Source of the DNA: Mycolicibacterium fortuitum subsp. fortuitum
GTDB taxonomy: Bacteria; Actinomycetota; Actinomycetes; Mycobacteriales; Mycobacteriaceae
Assembly: GCF_022179545.1 (NCBI RefSeq)
Contig: NZ_AP025518.1
Span: 2,666,001 to 2,730,000, forward strand
Length of the DNA stretch: 64,000 nucleotides
Direction: 5' to 3'
In this document: positions 55,418-63,742 of the stretch, in pieces
How positions within the stretch are numbered: position 1 is the first letter of the stretch
Layout: each line of letters starts with the position of its first letter
The notes under the pieces: generated by a model
What the model saw: the letters and a program-made list of their open reading frames with translations, nothing else
Databases searched by the model: none
Told to the model about the DNA's origin: nothing
Translations under genes and position numbers: made by a program

Positions 55418-56161
55418 ATGACTGCTCCGCAAGAATCCGATCGCTTCGAAGAGATGTACCGCGACGAGCGGACCTCGCACGGTCTGCCCGCCGCCACACC
55501 ATGGGATATCGGTGGGCCGCAGCCGGTCGTACAGCAGCTGGTCGCACTGGGCGCTGTGAAGGGCGAGGTGCTCGATCCCGGGACCGGACCGGGCCACCAT
55601 GCCATCCACTATGCGTCGAAAGGTTTGTCGGCCACGGGTATTGATGCCTCACCGGCAGCGATCGAGCGGGCTCGGCAGAACGCGCAGAAAGCCGGGGTGA
55701 CCGTCGACTTCCAGGTGGCCGACGCGACCCGGCTGGAGGGCCTGGAAGGGCGGTTCGACACGGTTGTCGACACGGCCTTCTACCACGTGTTCACCGATGA
55801 GCCCGAGTTGCAGAAGTCGTACGTGCGGGCGTTGCACCGGGCCACGAAACCCGGTGCGCGGCTGTACATGTACGAGTTCGGTGAGCACAACGTCAACGGT
55901 TTCAAGATGCCGCGTTCGATGTCGGCCGACGATTTCCGCGGGGTGCTTCCCGACGCCGGCTGGGAGATCACCTACCTCGGCACCACCACCTACCAGGGCA
56001 ACGTCAGCGTCGAGGTGTTCGAGACGATGGCGGCCCGCAACCCCGACATGTCCGATCAGATGGGCCCGTTGCTGGAGCGGCTGCGGGTGATCGAGCCCTG
56101 GCTGGTCGACGGTCGCGTGCACATGCCGTTCTGGGAGGTGCACGCGACCCGGGTCGACTGA
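55418..56161 (+). CDS. Class I SAM-dependent methyltransferase (Rv2675c type)
   Basis: A 247-residue methyltransferase with motif I GEVLDPGTGPGHHAIHYA, the acidic ribose contact ATGIDASPAAIERA, motif II region FDTVVDTAFYHVF and RATKPGARLYMYEF. It resembles thiopurine/small-molecule methyltransferases. The substrate is unknown. It follows the haem genes on the same strand after a 57-bp gap that holds its own predicted promoter, and converges on msrB. Confidence 0.87.
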   Translation: MTAPQESDRFEEMYRDERTSHGLPAATPWDIGGPQPVVQQLVALGAVKGEVLDPGTGPGHHAIHYASKGLSATGIDASPAAIERARQNAQKAGVTVDFQVADATRLEGLEGRFDTVVDTAFYHVFTDEPELQKSYVRALHRATKPGARLYMYEFGEHNVNGFKMPRSMSADDFRGVLPDAGWEITYLGTTTYQGNVSVEVFETMAARNPDMSDQMGPLLERLRVIEPWLVDGRVHMPFWEVHATRVD

Positions 56162-56171
56162 GCCATCGGCG

Positions 56172-56588
56172 TCACTCCGCCTTGGGTACCAGCTTCAGCG
56201 AGATGGAGTTGATGCAGTAGCGCTGATCGGTCGGGGTGGGATAACCCTCGCCTTCGAACACGTGCCCAAGGTGGCTGTGGCAGTTGGCGCACAGCACCTC
56301 GACGCGGCGCATGCCCAGCGAGGTGTCCGGCCGCAGGATCACTGCGGCTGAGTCAGCGGGGTCGAAGAACGACGGCCAGCCGCAGTGGGATTCGAACTTC
56401 TCGGTGCTGCGGAAGAGTTCGGCCCCGCAGGCCCGGCACTCGTAGACACCTTCGGTCTTGGTGTCGGTGTACTCACCGGTGAACGGACGCTCGGTGCCGG
56501 CCCGGCGCAGGACCGCGAACTCCTCGGGCGTCAGCTTCTCGCGCCACTGGTCGTCGGTCAGTTCCACTTTGGGACCCTCGGTCGTCAT
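56172..56588 (-). CDS. msrB: Peptide-methionine (R)-S-oxide reductase MsrB
   Basis: A 138-residue MsrB with the zinc site (Cys51, Cys54, Cys100, Cys103), the core GTERPFTGEYTDTKTEGVYE and the catalytic Cys125 in RYCINS. Cys69 (HCGWPSFF) may help resolve the sulfenic acid. It repairs oxidised methionine in proteins. Its ATG overlaps the stop of the preceding hydroxylase gene (ATGA), so here it is the second gene of an operon. It matches Rv2674. Confidence 0.95.
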   Translation of the reverse strand: MTTEGPKVELTDDQWREKLTPEEFAVLRRAGTERPFTGEYTDTKTEGVYECRACGAELFRSTEKFESHCGWPSFFDPADSAAVILRPDTSLGMRRVEVLCANCHSHLGHVFEGEGYPTPTDQRYCINSISLKLVPKAE

Positions 56589-57523
56589 TCCTCCAAATTA
56601 CGTGCCGGCGCACGGTGGGCGCCAGGCTTGGGCTCGGCAAGGTCGCATCCGCCCCGGGCCCGGAAGGGTTCGGCCAGTTGGTGCAGGTAGCCGGTGGGGT
56701 AGTGCGGTTTGGCCGCCATTCCCAGATCGTCGCTGCTGAACCTGCGCCGCGAGTCGTACACATAGGTGCGATACATGTGGTCCCAGATGAGGGTGAACAG
56801 CCCGAAGTTCACGTCGCCGATGCCGGCCCACTTGAGGTGGTGGAAGCGGTGGCCTTCGTTGAGCGCCAGCACCGATCGCAGCGGGCCGATGCGGTAGTCG
56901 ACATTGGCGTGTTGCAGCAACAGCTGGACCGCGACGCAGACCGACAGCGCCGCTGCCACCTCGACCGGTATGCCGAGCACGATCAGCGGGAGCACACCGC
57001 CGGCCATCTCGATGGTCTGGTGCAGCGGATGCTTCATCAGGCCGTTGAAGCCGTAGAACCGGCGGACGCTGTAGTGAACGGCATGCAGGCGCCAGAGCCA
57101 GCCGACCTTGTGGCTGGCCAGGTGGATCGTAGTGATACCGAAGTCGGCTACCAGCACGGCGATCAACAGCTGGATCACGAACGGCAGTGAGTCAGGCCAC
57201 CAACTCGGAAACGGTGTCACCGCCGCGAGGAACGGGATGATCGCCACACTCGAGAGGACGAGGGTTTCATTGACGAGCGCATGGGCGGTATCGCGTCCGG
57301 CATCTTCCATCGGGGAGTTCCAGTCGTCCCGGTAGGGCAACACCCGTTCGGAGGCGAACGAACAGCCGACTGCGGCTGCGATGAGCCCCGCCAACCATAG
57401 TTTCGAGGCGCCTTGGGCTGCCAGATATGCTGCCAGCCCGTTGATCCCGAGCAGCATGAACGGTATGTAGCCGTAGCGGACGGCGTTTCGGATTGCAGTA
57501 GTCACCGCAACACCGTCGCGCAT
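56585..57523 (-). CDS. Fatty acid hydroxylase/sterol desaturase family protein
   Basis: A 312-residue integral membrane diiron enzyme. The His clusters are intact: H134-x3-H138 (HLASH), H147-x2-H150 (HAVHYS), H165 and H168, and H225-x2-H228-H229 (HRFHH). Membrane segments include GLIAAAVGCSF and IQLLIAVLVADFGITTIHL. It should hydroxylate or desaturate a lipid at the membrane with O2. The ATG at 57523 is the first good start; the longer upstream frame is not conserved. It overlaps msrB by four bases and is not present at this place in M. tuberculosis. Confidence 0.88.
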   Translation of the reverse strand: MRDGVAVTTAIRNAVRYGYIPFMLLGINGLAAYLAAQGASKLWLAGLIAAAVGCSFASERVLPYRDDWNSPMEDAGRDTAHALVNETLVLSSVAIIPFLAAVTPFPSWWPDSLPFVIQLLIAVLVADFGITTIHLASHKVGWLWRLHAVHYSVRRFYGFNGLMKHPLHQTIEMAGGVLPLIVLGIPVEVAAALSVCVAVQLLLQHANVDYRIGPLRSVLALNEGHRFHHLKWAGIGDVNFGLFTLIWDHMYRTYVYDSRRRFSSDDLGMAAKPHYPTGYLHQLAEPFRARGGCDLAEPKPGAHRAPARNLEE

Positions 57524-57575
57524 GGTGACGTGTATGCGCTTGTACGGATCGATCGTCTGGTGTGGGCGGATCTGG

Positions 57576-58322
57576 CTACGCCCACACCAGGTCTCGGCTC
57601 GCGGCACTCGGAGAGAGGCCGAACATCTCGTGGCAGACCCGATTGGCGTGGGCACTGTCGGTGAATCCGGCCGCGTGGGCGGCCTCGGTGAGTGACGCGC
57701 CATCCCGCACCGCTTCGACGGCGGCACGCAGTCTGGCCCATCGCACATATGTCGGAAATGACTGTCCTACTTGATCATTGAACAGACGGCCTAACCTGCC
57801 GGCGGACAGCCCGACATGCTTGGCGACGTCGCCGAGCCGGACGGTGCCGGGGAGCAGACGCGGTATCAGCTCGACCGCGGCCAGCACGCTGGGATGCCAG
57901 GAGTCCGCAGTCGGTCTGCAGTAGCCGGACGGTGGCGCGGTGACCAACTGGTCCAGCAGCGTCTCAGGCGGTAAAGGTCTTGTCCAGCAGGGAAGTTCGT
58001 CGCCTCGCCGTACCCAGTCGGTGACGTCGTCACTGTCTGTGTCGGTGCGGCTGAACACGCTCGGGTCGAGGAAGACCAGTACACCCGAGGCCTGTTCGAG
58101 AATGCGGATGGAATGCTCCTGCCCCGACGGGATGATCGCCGCTGACGTGATGGCTCGTCGCCCACCCGCGTCAGCCAGCTCGAACGCCCCGGTCCAGGCC
58201 CGTACCACCTGGGTGGCGACGTGGTGGTGTCGCCGCGCGTCGGACAGCGTGCCGGTGTAGCACAGCGCCCCGGCTACGACTGCCAGTGCACCTGACCACG
58301 CCCCATCTCGATCCGCACCCAC
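57576..58322 (-). CDS. AraC-family transcriptional regulator
   Basis: A 248-residue protein with an N-terminal cupin-like sensing domain (ARRHHHVATQVVRAWTGAFEL) and a C-terminal AraC DNA-binding domain: the helices VRLGDVAKHVGLSAGRLGRLF and SLTEAAHAAGFTDSAHANRVC-type second unit (quoted in part), followed by FGLSPS. It lies 52 bp upstream of the hydroxylase gene on the same strand, so it probably controls hydroxylase-msrB. It diverges from a small methyltransferase gene. Confidence 0.87.
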   Translation of the reverse strand: MGADRDGAWSGALAVVAGALCYTGTLSDARRHHHVATQVVRAWTGAFELADAGGRRAITSAAIIPSGQEHSIRILEQASGVLVFLDPSVFSRTDTDSDDVTDWVRRGDELPCWTRPLPPETLLDQLVTAPPSGYCRPTADSWHPSVLAAVELIPRLLPGTVRLGDVAKHVGLSAGRLGRLFNDQVGQSFPTYVRWARLRAAVEAVRDGASLTEAAHAAGFTDSAHANRVCHEMFGLSPSAASRDLVWA

Positions 58323-58412
58323 CAGCCCAATCTCTCACACGGCCGATCTGTACAAGCCCCGCCGGCCTCGGACCGGTCATGCTGGAGGTCCACGATCACA
58401 ACGGGAGCTCAC

Positions 58413-58985
58413 ATGCCGGCAATGTCACAGATCGAGCGCGCGTTCTGCAAGACCGCACTGTGGCGCGGTGGAACCGGGAAAGCAGTGCTCGGTAGCATCC
58501 CGGTCGGTCGACTCGGCCGCGAAGTCCTCGAGATCGGCTCGGGCAGTGGAGATATCGCGGCCCGCTTACGCCAGGCCCATCCCGGGCTGGCCATCACCGC
58601 GACCGACTTCGACCCGGCGATGGTGCGCACTGCGGCCCGTCGGTTGGCGGCCTTCGAAGACGTGACCGTGTGCGGGGCGGATGCCACCGACCTGCCTTTC
58701 GGCGACGACTCGTTCGATTCCGTGCTGAGCTGCCTGATGCTGCATCACGTCGTGGACTGGGAGAAGGCGATCGCCGAGATCGCCCGGGTACTGCGACCCG
58801 GCGGGGTGTTCACCGGCTATGACCTGACCCGGACCCCGATGGCCACGGCGATCCACCGGCTCGACCGGTCACCGTTCCGGCTGGTGAATCCCGATGAACT
58901 GGATGAGGTCTGCGCGCGGCACGGCCTGGCGATGCAGACCCGGATCCGGCTGGCCGGTCAGGTCATGCAGTTCACCTCAGACTGA
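58413..58985 (+). CDS. Class I SAM-dependent methyltransferase, small
   Basis: A 190-residue methyltransferase with motif I REVLEIGSGSGDIAARL, the ITATDFDPAMVRTAARRL ribose contact, DATDLPFGDDSFDSVLSCLM and RVLRPGGVFTGYD. It resembles UbiE-like lipid or quinone methyltransferases. ATG 58413 follows GGGAG. It is part of the insertion between msrB and aftC and may act with the membrane hydroxylase. Its last 9 bp overlap the aftC end. Confidence 0.85.
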   Translation: MPAMSQIERAFCKTALWRGGTGKAVLGSIPVGRLGREVLEIGSGSGDIAARLRQAHPGLAITATDFDPAMVRTAARRLAAFEDVTVCGADATDLPFGDDSFDSVLSCLMLHHVVDWEKAIAEIARVLRPGGVFTGYDLTRTPMATAIHRLDRSPFRLVNPDELDEVCARHGLAMQTRIRLAGQVMQFTSD

Positions 58986-60281
58986 TTCGGCTTCCTTGGG
59001 GCGGCTCAGCCACGGCGGGTCGATACCGTCGTCGAGCCTGCCGTCCTGCTTGGCGTCCAGGTATCGGAAGTACAGCACGCAGAACACCACGATCAGCATC
59101 AGTGACCAGCCGTAGGTGATCTTCATGTACTCCAGGAACCGGCCGGTGGTGGGCCACCGCCACAACAGCCAGCGGTCCATGGTCATGAACCCGTAGACCC
59201 CCAGCCAGGCCGGCCAGTTACGGATCACCGAGTTCGGTAACACCACCGTCATCAGGAACGGGAACAGCATCATCGAGTAGTAGCCCTGGGCCAGTCCGAG
59301 AACCAGCCACGAGCTGATCAGCAGGACGCCCGAGGAGGTCAGCATCCAGAACAGCTGGTCGCGTTCGCGGTAATAGCGGTACAGCAGCCACAGGCTGACG
59401 ACCGCCAGCACCACCGCGGCCACCCGCAGCACGATGATCAACCACATCGGCAGCCCGTAGTAGATGCCGTTGCCCAGGATCGACGAGTTGAAGTAATCGC
59501 GGGTCTCGAGGATGTAGGGCGCGGTGTTGCGTACGAAGCCCATGGGGTCTGCCGACAGCGGCCAGGCCACGGCGTTGAACACCAGTGGTATGCCGAACGC
59601 GGTGATCAGGGCGCGCCACTGCCGGTTGAGCAGCGGCAGCAGCAGGAGCACCGCGAGCAGGGGTTTGACCACCAGGGTCAGGCCGATGGCCGCGCCTGCG
59701 ATCAGGACGTTGCGGTTGCCGCCCTTGAGCAGGAACCAGAAGAACAGCACCTCGCCGAGCAGCACACAGCCGTTGATGTTGGTGAAAACCAGTGTGTTGG
59801 TGACCGATTCGGTGCAGAACATGGCCAACAGCAGGGCGGGGAGTGCCACCGAGGTCAGGGAGAACTTGAACAGCCGAACCAGAAAGCATGCCGCGATGAT
59901 CACGGCTACCGCGTTGAATGCGACGAACCAGAACCGTGATGCGAACTCCGGCAGGAATCCGAAAGGTGACAGCAGCAGGGTGCCGCCCGGCGGGTACAGG
60001 TAGTGCGGGTCGACGAAGTTGAAGTGCTCGTTGTAGATGGCCCAGTGCCGACGGAAGTTCGAGACCGCGCGGTAGACCGGTCCGAAGTCGTCGGTGATGT
60101 AGCCGTTGGTGGCCAGCACGTAGCTGCGATGGATGATCGACAGGATCGCGATCGGCCACAGCACCGAGCGCAGCACCGAGGCGGTGCTCGGCGCGGAGGT
60201 GCGAGGACGGAAGAGGTTCAGAAGACCGACTCTGACGGAATTGGTCGGGGATTCTGCTTCGGCCACCAGCGAACCGTACAC
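58977..60281 (-). CDS. aftC: Alpha-(1->3)-arabinofuranosyltransferase AftC
   Basis: A 434-residue GT-C glycosyltransferase (GT87 type) with about ten membrane segments. The first external loop carries NGYITDDFGPVYRAVSNFRR with the expected catalytic Asp residues, followed by DPHYLYPPGGTLLLSPFG. Segments such as YYSMMLFPFLMTVVLPNSVI and NWPAWLGVYGFMTMDRWLL closely resemble my recollection of Rv2673. It adds branching arabinose to arabinogalactan and lipoarabinomannan from decaprenyl-phosphoarabinose. The GTG at 60281 starts MYGSLV. Confidence 0.94.
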   Translation of the reverse strand: MYGSLVAEAESPTNSVRVGLLNLFRPRTSAPSTASVLRSVLWPIAILSIIHRSYVLATNGYITDDFGPVYRAVSNFRRHWAIYNEHFNFVDPHYLYPPGGTLLLSPFGFLPEFASRFWFVAFNAVAVIIAACFLVRLFKFSLTSVALPALLLAMFCTESVTNTLVFTNINGCVLLGEVLFFWFLLKGGNRNVLIAGAAIGLTLVVKPLLAVLLLLPLLNRQWRALITAFGIPLVFNAVAWPLSADPMGFVRNTAPYILETRDYFNSSILGNGIYYGLPMWLIIVLRVAAVVLAVVSLWLLYRYYRERDQLFWMLTSSGVLLISSWLVLGLAQGYYSMMLFPFLMTVVLPNSVIRNWPAWLGVYGFMTMDRWLLWRWPTTGRFLEYMKITYGWSLMLIVVFCVLYFRYLDAKQDGRLDDGIDPPWLSRPKEAESV

Positions 60282-60302
60282 CGACGCCGAACGTGCCCGG
60301 CG

Positions 60303-61871
60303 TCAGGCAGGACAGTACGTGTCGGTCTCGGGCAGTTTGCCGCTGTCGAGGTAACCCGTCAGCGGGGGCAGGGCGCACGGGGTGTAGATGCTGGCGCCGT
60401 GGCCGATGCCCTGCCACATCACGCGGCGGTTGTTGGCGCCCGCGTTGATGATGGTCGCCGCGACGGCGGCGACGCCCTCACTTCCGACGATCGGGTCGTT
60501 GCGGACACCGAGCAGCAGTACCGGAATCTTGAGGTCCTGTGGATCTTTCGGTGCCGTGCCGCTGGGCCAGTTGAGGCACTTCACGAGGTCCAGCGCCGCG
60601 ACGGCACCGAACTGCGGATAGAGCTTGCCCCAGGCCACCACCAATTCGCGGACCCGGTCGGGCGTGGGCCGGTTGAGTGCGTCGCTGCAGGAGTTGACGA
60701 ACTGGCCGTCGGACTGGCGCAGGTTGTCGGCCTGGGTGATCAGGCCCGAGATCGGGCCCGCGTCACCGGCACGGGCCGCGGCCAGTGCGCCCGCCAGGTT
60801 GTTGGTGGCGGCCACCCGGTCACCTTGCGGGAAGCCCATTCCCGTGACGATCGCATCCGCCAGGGTGGCCACCGAGGCTCCGCCGGGGCCGCGGCCGGCT
60901 CGGGCGTCGGCCAGCAGCGCATCGACGGCGCCCTTCGGATCCGGTGCCAGCGGGCAGTTGGTGGCCACGCACTGGGCCGCGAATGCGTCCAGCGCGGCCT
61001 GCTGGCCCTTGACGCGTTGTTCGGCTGCGGCCTCGGCGCCGACGGCCAGCGGCAGCGGGGAGTCCAGGATCAGCCTCGCCACCTTGTTGGGATGCGAGCC
61101 CGCATACGCCAGTGCCACCTGAGAGCCGTTGCCGACGCCCATCAGCGCCAGGGCGGGGACATCCCAGGTGCTGCGCAGCCGTTCCAGATCTTCGGCGGCG
61201 TGCGCGTTGTCGTAGGCCGAGTCGCCCGGGGCGATCGTGTCGGTGCAACTGGTGGTGGCCGTCATGGTGACCGCACCCAGGTTGGCCACCGGGTCGTCGC
61301 CGGCCTGGAACTGGGTCTGGTCCCGCATCTCCTGGCGGTCATAGACGTCGCGGCAGTCGATCGCCCCGGACATGCCGAGTCCGCGTCGGTCCACCGCGAC
61401 GATGGGGTGCGACTTGAGGATGTCGGTGCCCGAGCGGGCCAGCCACGTCGGCAGCTGCACCGAGGTGGGGATGTCGGTGCCGGTGGTCATCACCAGGGGA
61501 CCGGCATCCGGCGGGGTCTGGGTGGACCTGGCCCGGACGACGCCGATGCTCAGTGTGCCGGTGGCCCCGTTGATCGAGTCGAGGTCTGCGTCGTAGCTCG
61601 CACAGTCCAGGGTGATGTCGGGCAGCGGCTGGATGCCCGCCCCGTTGAAGACCCGCGGAGTGCAGTCCCGCCAGGACAGGTCGTTCTTGGGAGCCTCGAT
61701 GCCCGGGGGACCGGGTGGGGCCGCCACGGTGCTTTCGGGCTGCCCCTGCGGGCGGGCCCCGGAGTTGGTGGCATAGCGGGGATCTGCGGCCAACAGGGGT
61801 GAGCATGCGGTGAGCAGTGCCGACATCGCGACGGTCGACAGGCTCAGGGCTTTCACCAGCTGATGACGCAT
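60303..61871 (-). CDS. Exported alpha/beta-hydrolase-fold lipoprotein, nucleophile Ser replaced (Rv2672 type)
   Basis: A 522-residue lipoprotein (signal SLSTVAMSALLTAC, lipid Cys23) with a TAP-like/alpha-beta hydrolase domain. The strand-loop VAVDRRGLGMSGAIDC is that of exported proline-aminopeptidase-like enzymes. The nucleophile elbow reads GVGNG (245-249), with Gly247 where active relatives have Ser (GxSxG). The late His (GIGHGASI) and the Asp in RNDPIVG are present. Cys pairs suggest disulfides. ATG 61871 is preferred to the GTG at 61880. It was named a possible protease in M. tuberculosis, but activity by the usual mechanism is doubtful. Confidence 0.88.
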   Translation of the reverse strand: MRHQLVKALSLSTVAMSALLTACSPLLAADPRYATNSGARPQGQPESTVAAPPGPPGIEAPKNDLSWRDCTPRVFNGAGIQPLPDITLDCASYDADLDSINGATGTLSIGVVRARSTQTPPDAGPLVMTTGTDIPTSVQLPTWLARSGTDILKSHPIVAVDRRGLGMSGAIDCRDVYDRQEMRDQTQFQAGDDPVANLGAVTMTATTSCTDTIAPGDSAYDNAHAAEDLERLRSTWDVPALALMGVGNGSQVALAYAGSHPNKVARLILDSPLPLAVGAEAAAEQRVKGQQAALDAFAAQCVATNCPLAPDPKGAVDALLADARAGRGPGGASVATLADAIVTGMGFPQGDRVAATNNLAGALAAARAGDAGPISGLITQADNLRQSDGQFVNSCSDALNRPTPDRVRELVVAWGKLYPQFGAVAALDLVKCLNWPSGTAPKDPQDLKIPVLLLGVRNDPIVGSEGVAAVAATIINAGANNRRVMWQGIGHGASIYTPCALPPLTGYLDSGKLPETDTYCPA

Positions 61872-61899
61872 GCTGACCACAGTAGCGACACGTTTTGCA

Positions 61900-62670
61900 C
61901 TAGCCGCGGACGTAGCGCGTGTACAGGTACCCCTCGTCGTCGGTCAGCAGGTGCGCGGGCCGCATCCGGGTGTGCGCGTGGCCCGGTCCGGTGGCGATGC
62001 GGCGGGCCACCCCGCCGACCAGGATCGGTGCCACGGTCAGGCACAACTCGTCGAGCAGGTCCTCCTCGATCAACAGGCTCAGCAGTTGCGGGCCGCCCTC
62101 GGTGAGCACCCGGAACAGTTTGCGTTCGGCGAGGATCCGCAGCGCCACTGCGGGATCGACGCGAGTCGGGTCTGCTCCGGAGGCGTCGAGCACCTCGGCC
62201 ACCGCGCCGAGCCGGTGCCGGGCGTGCGCGACGGTTTTGGTGGTGGTCAGGATCAGCGGTGCCACCTCGGTGCGGGCGAAGAACTTGGCGTCGGGCTCAA
62301 GGTCGGCCGACGCGGTGATGACCGCGATGGGCGGCACTTCGTCCTGCCCGCGACGTTGCCGCTCCTGGCGTTGTGCGACGGTCAGCTGGACGCCCGAATA
62401 GTTCTCGATCCGTACGGTCGCCGCGCCCATCAGGATCACGTCGGCGGTGTGGCGCATGAGATTGAACACAGCCCGGTCGCCCGGACCGCCCAGACCGCCG
62501 GACTTGCCGTCCTCGGTGGCGCCGCCGTCCAGACTGCTGATCATGTTGCCGCGCACCCAGCATCTCTGCAGGTCATCGGGATATGCGTAGTAGTCGGCCA
62601 GTTGTCCGTCGGCGATCTTGTCGACGTTTCCCAGCACGGTCAGGTTTGTCCCGGCGGTGTCATCGGACAT
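61900..62670 (-). CDS. ribD: RibD C-terminal-domain reductase (Rv2671 type)
   Basis: The 256-residue protein consists of the pyrimidine reductase/dihydrofolate-reductase-like domain only: WVRGNMISSLDGGATEDGKS, NLMRHTADVILMGAATVR, VLTEGGPQLLSLLIEEDLLDEL and PILVGG. It lacks the N-terminal deaminase of full RibD. Rv2671 is reported to reduce dihydrofolate weakly and to influence para-aminosalicylate susceptibility when overexpressed. Start ATG 62670 diverges from zapE over 34 bp. Confidence 0.9.
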   Translation of the reverse strand: MSDDTAGTNLTVLGNVDKIADGQLADYYAYPDDLQRCWVRGNMISSLDGGATEDGKSGGLGGPGDRAVFNLMRHTADVILMGAATVRIENYSGVQLTVAQRQERQRRGQDEVPPIAVITASADLEPDAKFFARTEVAPLILTTTKTVAHARHRLGAVAEVLDASGADPTRVDPAVALRILAERKLFRVLTEGGPQLLSLLIEEDLLDELCLTVAPILVGGVARRIATGPGHAHTRMRPAHLLTDDEGYLYTRYVRG

Positions 62671-62692
62671 GAACTGAATTGGAGCACGTCGT

Positions 62693-62698
62693 TACGCT
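62693..62698 (+). promoter_or_regulatory. -10 element of zapE, leaderless start predicted
   Basis: TACGCT ends 6 nt before the ATG at 62705, with no ribosome site between. Confidence 0.55.
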
Positions 62699-62704
62699 GC
62701 CTGA

Positions 62705-63742
62705 ATGCACGGGTCCAGCGACGTCGCTCATCTCGCCGATCGTCATCCCACCGTCACGCCGGAGCGGCTGGTCGCACAGCTGATCCCGCCGCCGACGTTC
62801 GCCGACGTCAGCTACGACAGTTACCGTCCGGACCCCGCCGAGCCGTCCCAGGCCGCTGCGGTGGAATCCTGCCGCCGCTTCTGTGAGCAGGCCGCGCTTC
62901 GGCGGGCGGGAAAGAAGAAGTTGTTCGGCAAGCGCGAGGTCCTGCCGGGTGTCGGGCTGTACCTGGACGGCGGGTTCGGTGTCGGCAAGACCCACTTGCT
63001 GGCGTCGACCTATTACACGCTGTCCAAGGGTGAGTCCCCGACGGCTTTCGCCACGTTCGGTGAGCTCACCCAGCTGGCCGGGGTGTTCGGCTACAACGAG
63101 TGCATCGACCTGCTGTCGGACTACGTGGTGGTGTGCATCGACGAGTTCGAGCTCGACGATCCCGGCAACACGACGCTGATCTCGCGGCTGCTCTCGGCGT
63201 TGGTGGAGCGCGGCGTGTCGATCGCGGCCACGTCGAACACGTTGCCCGAGCAGTTGGGCGAGGGCCGGTTCGCCGCGCAGGACTTCCTGCGGGAGATCAA
63301 CACCTTGGCCCAGATCTTCACCACGGTGCGGATCGAGGGCCCCGACTACCGGCACCGCGATCTGCCGCCGGCGCCCGAGCCGTTGTCCGATGCCGAGGTG
63401 GCGCAGCGGGCCGAGGGTGTCACCGGCGCGACCCTCGACGACTTCGACGTGCTGTGCGCGCACCTGGCGACCATGCATCCGTCGCGCTATCACGCGCTGA
63501 TCGAAGGGGTGACCGAGGTGTTCATCACCGGGGTGCATCCGATCGAGGATCAGAGCGTGGCGCTGCGGCTGGTGGCGTTGACCGACCGGCTCTACGACGC
63601 GGGCATCCCGGTGCTGGCATCCGGCACCAAGCTGGACACCATCTTCAGTCCCGAGATGGTGGCCGGCGGCTTCCGGAAGAAGTACCTGCGAGCCACCTCG
63701 CGGCTGCTCGCATTGACCGCCGCCGCGCAGAAGACGCCCTAG
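62705..63742 (+). CDS. zapE: AFG1-family ATPase ZapE
   Basis: A 345-residue AAA+ ATPase with Walker A GGFGVGKTH (89-97), Walker B VVVCIDEFEL (141-150; Asp146, Glu147), sensor region AATSNTLPEQLGEGRF and the C-terminal lid. ZapE/AFG1 proteins act at the division site or in membrane protein quality control. It matches Rv2670c. Its stop overlaps the acetyltransferase gene by four bases, convergently. Confidence 0.92.
   Translation: MHGSSDVAHLADRHPTVTPERLVAQLIPPPTFADVSYDSYRPDPAEPSQAAAVESCRRFCEQAALRRAGKKKLFGKREVLPGVGLYLDGGFGVGKTHLLASTYYTLSKGESPTAFATFGELTQLAGVFGYNECIDLLSDYVVVCIDEFELDDPGNTTLISRLLSALVERGVSIAATSNTLPEQLGEGRFAAQDFLREINTLAQIFTTVRIEGPDYRHRDLPPAPEPLSDAEVAQRAEGVTGATLDDFDVLCAHLATMHPSRYHALIEGVTEVFITGVHPIEDQSVALRLVALTDRLYDAGIPVLASGTKLDTIFSPEMVAGGFRKKYLRATSRLLALTAAAQKTP

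Noticed and set aside
60003..61802. Long open frame (599 codons) antisense to the Rv2672-type gene and aftC
   Set aside because: It is a complementary-strand shadow of two well-supported genes; the product is Arg/Gly/Val-rich without domain features.
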